Below the pieces are notes generated by a model. That model had not been told where the DNA came from and did no database searches. It saw nothing but the letters and a program-made list of their open reading frames with translations. DNA of 24,595 nt from positions 1 to 24,595 of the forward strand of contig JAMQCK010000406.1 of NCBI GenBank assembly GCA_024196135.1. The letters run 5' to 3'. The stretch is from Pleurotus ostreatus/Saccharomyces cerevisiae fusant (lineage: Eukaryota; Opisthokonta). The number at the start of each line of letters is the position of its first letter. Position 1 is the first letter of the stretch. This document shows positions 20,463 to 24,595 of this stretch, in pieces. Made by a program: the position numbers and the translations under genes.

Positions 20463-20552
20463 GGCCCAATGGTCTAGTAGTATGATACGTGCTTTGGGAG
20501 TTCACAGAACAATCATTGCACGGGGTCCCGGGTTCAATTCCCGGTTGGGCCC
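20463..20552 (+). tRNA. tRNA-Pro (TGG) with an 18-nt intron
   Basis: The acceptor stem is GGCCCAA/TTGGGCC, the D-arm contains GGTCTAGTAGTATGAT, the anticodon stem is CGTGC (20488-20492)/GCACG (20518-20522) and the T arm CCGGG-TTCAATT-CCCGG. The anticodon TGG is at 20495-20497. The intron is 20499-20516, starting one base 3' of the anticodon, the standard place for eukaryotic tRNA introns. Family recognised from the TCTAGTGGTATGAT-like D-arm and TTTGGG loop of fungal tRNA-Pro. It lies 260 bp after tRNA-Cys, same strand. Confidence 0.93.
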
Positions 20553-20557
20553 TTTTT
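20553..20557 (+). terminator. Pol III terminator of tRNA-Pro
   Basis: TTTTT immediately after the tRNA 3' end. Confidence 0.8.
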
Positions 20558-20841
20558 GTTGCCTTCTGCAACCCCCTCTTCCTCCCCGACCAACCCAGCG
20601 ACGTTCATTCGCCCGGAGAGCACTTGACGCGGCCGGTTCCCCGCACGGAGGCGAGATCTTGCGGGTGTGGGTCCACCATTCCCCGCACGTGCCGAAGCCC
20701 AGGCACGCACGCGTGGCGTATTAATCTTCCATCTTGGCTTTGTATTTTACCCATCACGGACGCTCGACGCGTTGCGGCTCTCGGAGTCCCATTGTTCCCA
20801 ACTAGGGAAAGCCACAAACTATCTTGGTTACACCAGCGAGC

Positions 20842-22816
20842 ATGGCGCAAACACCCACCGCATCCTCGTCGCTGCAGACCGAGTCGTCGCTCAACCACCC
20901 GCCACCTGAGGACGACGGCAAGGCGAAGAAGAAGCCAGCGAAGCGGAGGAAGGTCAACCATGCGTGTCTGTACTGCAGGCGCAGCCATATGACATGCGAT
21001 GAGGGGCGGCCGTGCCAGCGCTGGTGAGCTGGGGTGGTGTAATAGCGCGACCCTCGTTGGCTGAAGGTTGTTCAGCATCAAGCGAGAGATCGGGCACTTG
21101 TGCCATGACGAGCAGCGACCGAAGCAGCCAGAGAAGCCGTCGTACTCGGCGCCTGCGACGGAGCAGCGTCCGCAGGTTCAAGCACCTCCAGGTGTGTTCG
21201 TACTTCTTGTCAGACGAGCAGTATGACTGACCTCAGCAGCGCACATCTACCCCGCCACTGGAGCCCCTGCCCCTCCAGCACCGGCTTGGCCTTTGAACGT
21301 GCCGCAGGGCCCCTTTCTTTACCAGCCCGACACCCTAGGAAACGAGTTCTCCGTCCTCACGTACGCCCTGACTATCGCCAACCCCCTTCAACCTGTTCAC
21401 CCCTCCTTCCAGCGACTTCCTCGAGACCCTCGACGACGGCACCTTCTTTACCCCGCCAGCCACCATCACCCCCTCCCTCGTCTCCTCCGCCGCGCCTCCA
21501 CCGCCCGCACCCGCGACTCAACAGCCACCACCAGCCCCCATCGCCCTCTCCACGAGCACAAGCGCCCCAAGCGCCACCGCCCCCAGCGAGACCTCCCCCT
21601 CCGCCTCGACGCCCGCCACCACCTCCGACGAGCCGAAGATCAAGGAAGAGCCCGCCCCCGTCATCCTCCCCGCCGCGACGAAGACTGAGCGCTTCCTCCT
21701 CACGGCGGCCGATCAGGAGTCGGGGTCCCGTGACGAGCGGCTGAATAGGGTCATTCGCAGCAAGTACGAGGCGGGGCTGCTGAAGCCGTACAACTATGTC
21801 AAGGGATATGCGCGACTGTCGAGGTGGATGGATCGCAAGTGCGTCTTTCGTCAGGGAGTCAGGGGAATTTGTGCTGAATCTAACTCCTGCAGTGTATCGC
21901 AAGCATCAAAGCAGCAGATCTTGCAACCTCTGTCCGTCTTGAGACCGAAGTTCCGCGTATGTACACTTCCTACCCCCCTGGACTAGTCCGCTCATTCGCA
22001 TACAGGCTGTCGCTCAATCACTACGAGACATCGTGAGTATCTAGCCGTCTGATAGGGTCCTCACCTCCAAGCTACGCTTGCATGTCGCCTATCTTCATTT
22101 GCTACAAACCCCTCCTCCCGTCGTTTTCTATCATATATGAGCCCTCGCCCCTCCCCTCCTCATGCTTCTCCTCCCTGTACAATGCCCTCCGACCACAATC
22201 CATGCTCAACGCCCCTCCCAGGACCTCGTCTTCATCGAAGAAGCCTTCGAGCGCATGCTCCTCGACTACGACCGTGTATTCTCCGCCATGGGCGTCCCGG
22301 CGTGCTTGTGGCGCCGCACCGGCGAAATCTACAAGGGCAACCGCGAATTCACCGAGCTCGTTGGCGTGGACGGGTACATGATGCGGGAGGTAAGCGTCAA
22401 CTACCAACTGCTACAGGGCTCATGAGGCTCATCGCTTTCTTAGGGCCGCCTTTGTATCTATGAGCTTATGGCGGAGGAGAGTGCTGTGAACTACTGGGAG
22501 GTATGCACTTCGCTATCGAGGTGAAAAATAATATAGCTGACATGTTCGGTAGAAATACGGACATGTCGCGTTCGACTCGAGCCAGAAGGCCGTGCTGACC
22601 TCCTGCGTTCTTCGGTATAAGCCGAACCTGAATAATGCGACAGCGAAGGTACGCCCCGTCTTTCACGAGCCCTCCGCGCCAGTCTGACTTGCGTTCTAGG
22701 ACGGCAACCCCGGCCCCAACGAGGAGGGCTTCGTGAACTGCTGCTTCTCCTTCACCATCCGGCGCGACAAGTGGGGAATTCCTAGCATGATTGTCGGTAA
22801 CTTCATCAAGTGCTGA
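20842..22816 (+). CDS. ERT1: Zn2Cys6 transcription factor with PAS domain, ERT1/AcuK-type gluconeogenesis regulator, 10 exons, 457 aa
   Basis: Exons are 20842-21023, 21076-21191, 21240-21360, 21413-21838, 21893-21956, 22006-22032, 22222-22389, 22444-22500, 22553-22648 and 22700-22816; the frame closes to 457 codons plus stop. The family switches cells to non-fermentable carbon (gluconeogenesis genes) and acts in the nucleus. Seen: a basic stretch KKKPAKRRK before a zinc cluster with Cys42, 45, 52, 58, 61 and 70 (ACLYCRRSHMTCDEGRPC); LNVPQGPFLYQPDTLGNEF; a Pro/Ala/Ser/Thr-rich middle (about 160-235); SKYEAGLLKPYNYVKGYARL; a PAS-like domain from about 313 (RVFSAMGVPACLWRRTGEIY); and the conserved end FTIRRDKWGIPSMIVGNFIK. 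Intron 6 (22033-22221, 189 nt) is much longer than the rest (48-54 nt). The exon-3 acceptor is a CAGCAG tandem site. It is preceded by the tRNA pair and is convergent with the MYND gene. Confidence 0.93.
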
Positions 22817-22975
22817 ACATTGAACGATATAAGTAGAGTATCTATGTAACCCTTTCGCCCCGTATACTACTATCGAGGGCTTGTACACTAATAGAGCATC
22901 TGTTCCGGAATCTTTGAAGCAGCAGGGAGAAGCACTGGGCAAGCAACACTCAAGTCAGTATACCTCACGACGCCC

Positions 22976-23904
22976 TCACATCCTCTTCCCCAACGCAACA
23001 TGCTCCCTAAACGTCATCTCCCAATCCGGGTCGTGCTCCCTATACTCCGCCGGCGGGTCCTCGAAAATGGCCGGAATCAGCCTCGTGATATGGTACCCCT
23101 CCAGCGTCGCAATCATCAGCGCCACGCCCGGCGCGCCCGGGTTCGCCGCGCGTATCTTCCGCGTCTGCTCCTTGTGGTCCTCGCGCGCGACCTCGAGCTG
23201 CGCGCGCACGGGCGGCGGGAGCATTTCGAAGAACTCGTCGATGCCGATGACGACGACGGAGTGGATGAGGAAGGCGCAGGCGGCGCTGTGCGGCTTGCGC
23301 GGGTGCGGGTTGAGCGTGAGGACGACGTGGAGGAGGTGGGTGGAGGCGCGGTGCGGGTCGGTGAAGAGGTCGAGGGCGCTGCAGTGGACGTGGTGGAAGA
23401 GGGGGCGGAAGATCTGGGGGAGGGATATGAACGAAAGGCAGTTAAGGCGAGTCATAAGTCAGGTGGCATATATGCGCCTCAAAAGCAGCGGATGGGTGGA
23501 ACAGGGATGGGAGAGGCTTACCTGCTGCCATTCCTTGAATTTGCGGTTGATCTCGACGATGTCTTGTTGATCGCCGCCGACTGACCGAGCCTTCAATCTT
23601 TCCTTCGTCTCCGCGTTCAGCTTGCACTGCGCCTTGTGTGATGGCCAGTGCGCAACTTGACATTCACGGTTCTATGCTCAGCCAGTGTTAAGCCTATCGC
23701 TGAGAGGTATCAATACTGATAGAACGCACACAGTAGTGGCTGAGTTTGCATTTACTGGAATGTGCAGGTCAGCCTAGGCTTCGCGCACCAAGTAAATGAG
23801 GGGACGACGAACCTGCAGCTCAGTAGTCTGACTTCAGTCTGCGACTTATGACAGTTCTGGCATACTCGTGCTTCTTTTGCATATATGCCTAGTTTCGGGG
23901 CCAT
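22976..23904 (-). CDS. MYND-type zinc finger protein, 4 exons, 234 aa
   Basis: Exons are 23813-23904, 23730-23754 (25 nt), 23522-23671 and 22976-23413; introns are 58, 58 and 108 nt and the frame closes to 234 codons plus stop. The MYND finger is assembled across three exons: CQNCHKSQTEVRLLSC | SKCKLSHYC | NRECQVAHWPSHKAQC (residues 15-55), with the usual C-x2-C, C-x2-C, C-x3-C and H/C ligands. MYND fingers bind short Pro-rich peptides. The C-terminal part (about 90-234) is a separate domain with IIGIDEFF-like and NPGAPGVALMIATLEGYHI motifs, shared with the partial gene at the right edge. The start was set at 23904, the first ATG ahead of the finger; the longer ORF upstream has no family match. 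No SET domain is seen, so it is not a SMYD-type methyltransferase. Target unknown. Confidence 0.85.
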
Positions 23905-24332
23905 TATGCAATTTCTCTGAGGGAACCCTACAGACAGCGTCAGGACTTGTAATGGCGGAATTTGGCCTAGCCCCTGGCATAGTAATTTTGGGGACAGGTA
24001 TGCGTACACTCGGAAGTGGGCGGTAAGTGTAGTCAGTAGCGAGGAGAACCTTGAAGAGGAATCCCGAGAGGCTAAAAGCCTGATGGAAGATTGAGACAAG
24101 GGTAGGACGGGGCAGTGTGACGCAATGTTGTGACTTGGTCGTGACCGACCTCGTGATCATCGTTCGAACTTTGCCAATGCCATCGCGGCCACAGAAGTAA
24201 GCGTCCGCTACAGAAGTCTGATCGTAACGGTACAAGTACAGGATTATCCATGGAAGCACAGCACAATATTCCCAGATGTTTCCGAGTAGTACGAGAATAC
24301 CCAGCGCAATGCAGTCACTCAGATCGCTCTCG
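23905..24332. other. Intergenic region between MYND gene and its paralog
   Basis: About 430 bases holding the MYND gene promoter and the 3' flank of the partial paralog, both minus strand. Minus-strand ORFs through it (23846-24427) are out of frame with both genes and have no motifs. Nothing else seen. Confidence 0.4.
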
Positions 24333-24595
24333 TCACAGCCTCCTGCCCTGCGCGGTATACGTGTGAAAGATATCCTCCCAAAGCGCGTGGATCGCCCCGT
24401 ATGGACGTGGCGAATCAGAGACAGCAACGGGGACGATGCTGCCCATATTATACTGCTCCAGATACGCGATGAGAAGACAGACGCCCGGCGCGTCTGGATT
24501 CCTTTCGCGGAAGCGCGTCGTCTGCGATTCGAGATCGTTGCATGCCGCCGCGAGCGAGGCTCGCATGTCTTCGTTTTCGTTCTCGGACGCGAGGA
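24333..24595 (-). CDS. C-terminal exon of a MYND-gene paralog (gene continues past the right edge)
   Basis: Open on the minus strand from the right edge to the TGA at 24333-24335, about 86 residues, with no in-window intron. It aligns with the C-terminus of the MYND protein next door: RFRERNPDAPGVCLLIAYLE against KIRAANPGAPGVALMIATLE, followed by YNMGSIVPVAVSD against YHITRLIPAIFED, and both end in a Gly-Arg/Lys-rich tail. The product should therefore be another member of this small family in tandem. Whether a MYND finger is present upstream cannot be seen. Function unknown. Confidence 0.72.
   Translation of the reverse strand, partial: LASENENEDMRASLAAACNDLESQTTRFRERNPDAPGVCLLIAYLEQYNMGSIVPVAVSDSPRPYGAIHALWEDIFHTYTAQGRRL

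Noticed and set aside
21372..21902. Gly-rich minus-strand ORF opposite ERT1
   Set aside because: Complement of the Pro/Ala-rich ERT1 middle; low complexity.
1..24595. Transposon or CRISPR array
   Set aside because: No transposase, reverse transcriptase, terminal repeats or regularly spaced short repeats seen.

Overview
The window looks like nuclear DNA from a filamentous basidiomycete, most likely an Agaricomycete. Genes are densely packed on both strands and cut by many short introns (mostly 45-60 nt, GT-AG). The products fit a mushroom-type genome: a family 8 polysaccharide lyase, a PI-specific phospholipase C, Ytm1, an ERT1-type zinc-cluster/PAS regulator, F-box proteins and MYND-finger proteins. 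No transposon, CRISPR array or bacterial-style operon was seen. All gene models were built by hand from splice signals, reading-frame continuity and protein motifs. Each complete model closes in frame. Start codons and UTRs are not backed by transcript data. || Layout. 1-896 (minus): 5' part of a secreted polysaccharide lyase family 8 gene. 1713-4541 (minus): phosphoinositide phospholipase C, 9 exons, 812 aa. 4842-6293 (minus): YTM1, a ribosome biogenesis WD40 protein, 4 exons, 431 aa. 6894-8725 and 8984-11491 (plus): two tandem paralogs of an unrecognised family, with an N-terminal helical domain, a long disordered middle and a C-terminal helical domain split by an intron at the same place. 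12005-13419 (minus) and 15024-16691 (plus): two diverged F-box/zinc-motif paralogs that share an intron-exon plan including a 26-nt micro-exon. 13557-14107 and 17157-17705 (plus): two copies of a roughly 530-bp unit with a promoter-like module followed by what looks like a structured non-coding RNA ending in an Sm-like site and a 3' hairpin. 18960-19833 (plus): a 180-aa coiled-coil/proline-rich protein. 20131-20203 and 20463-20552: tRNA-Cys(GCA) and an intron-containing tRNA-Pro(TGG). 20842-22816 (plus): ERT1-like regulator, 10 exons, 457 aa. 22976-23904 (minus): MYND-finger protein, 234 aa. From 24333 past the right edge (minus): the C-terminal end of a related protein. || The strongest candidate for something undescribed is the duplicated RNA unit. 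Its two copies differ at many positions, yet four base pairs change on both sides so that pairing is kept, and a 9-position stem capped by GCAA changes mostly in pairing-compatible ways. An indel that is not a multiple of three and the lack of a shared long ORF argue against a protein. I find none of the hallmark sequences of U1, U2, U4, U5, U6 or a TTAGGG telomerase template. The RNA copies alternate with the two F-box paralogs, which suggests, but does not prove, a block duplication. The tandem coiled-coil/disordered paralogs are the second candidate. || The remaining genes are independent functions (lipid signalling, 60S ribosome assembly, carbon metabolism control, translation, secreted carbohydrate degradation). 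There is no sign that they form one pathway or cluster.
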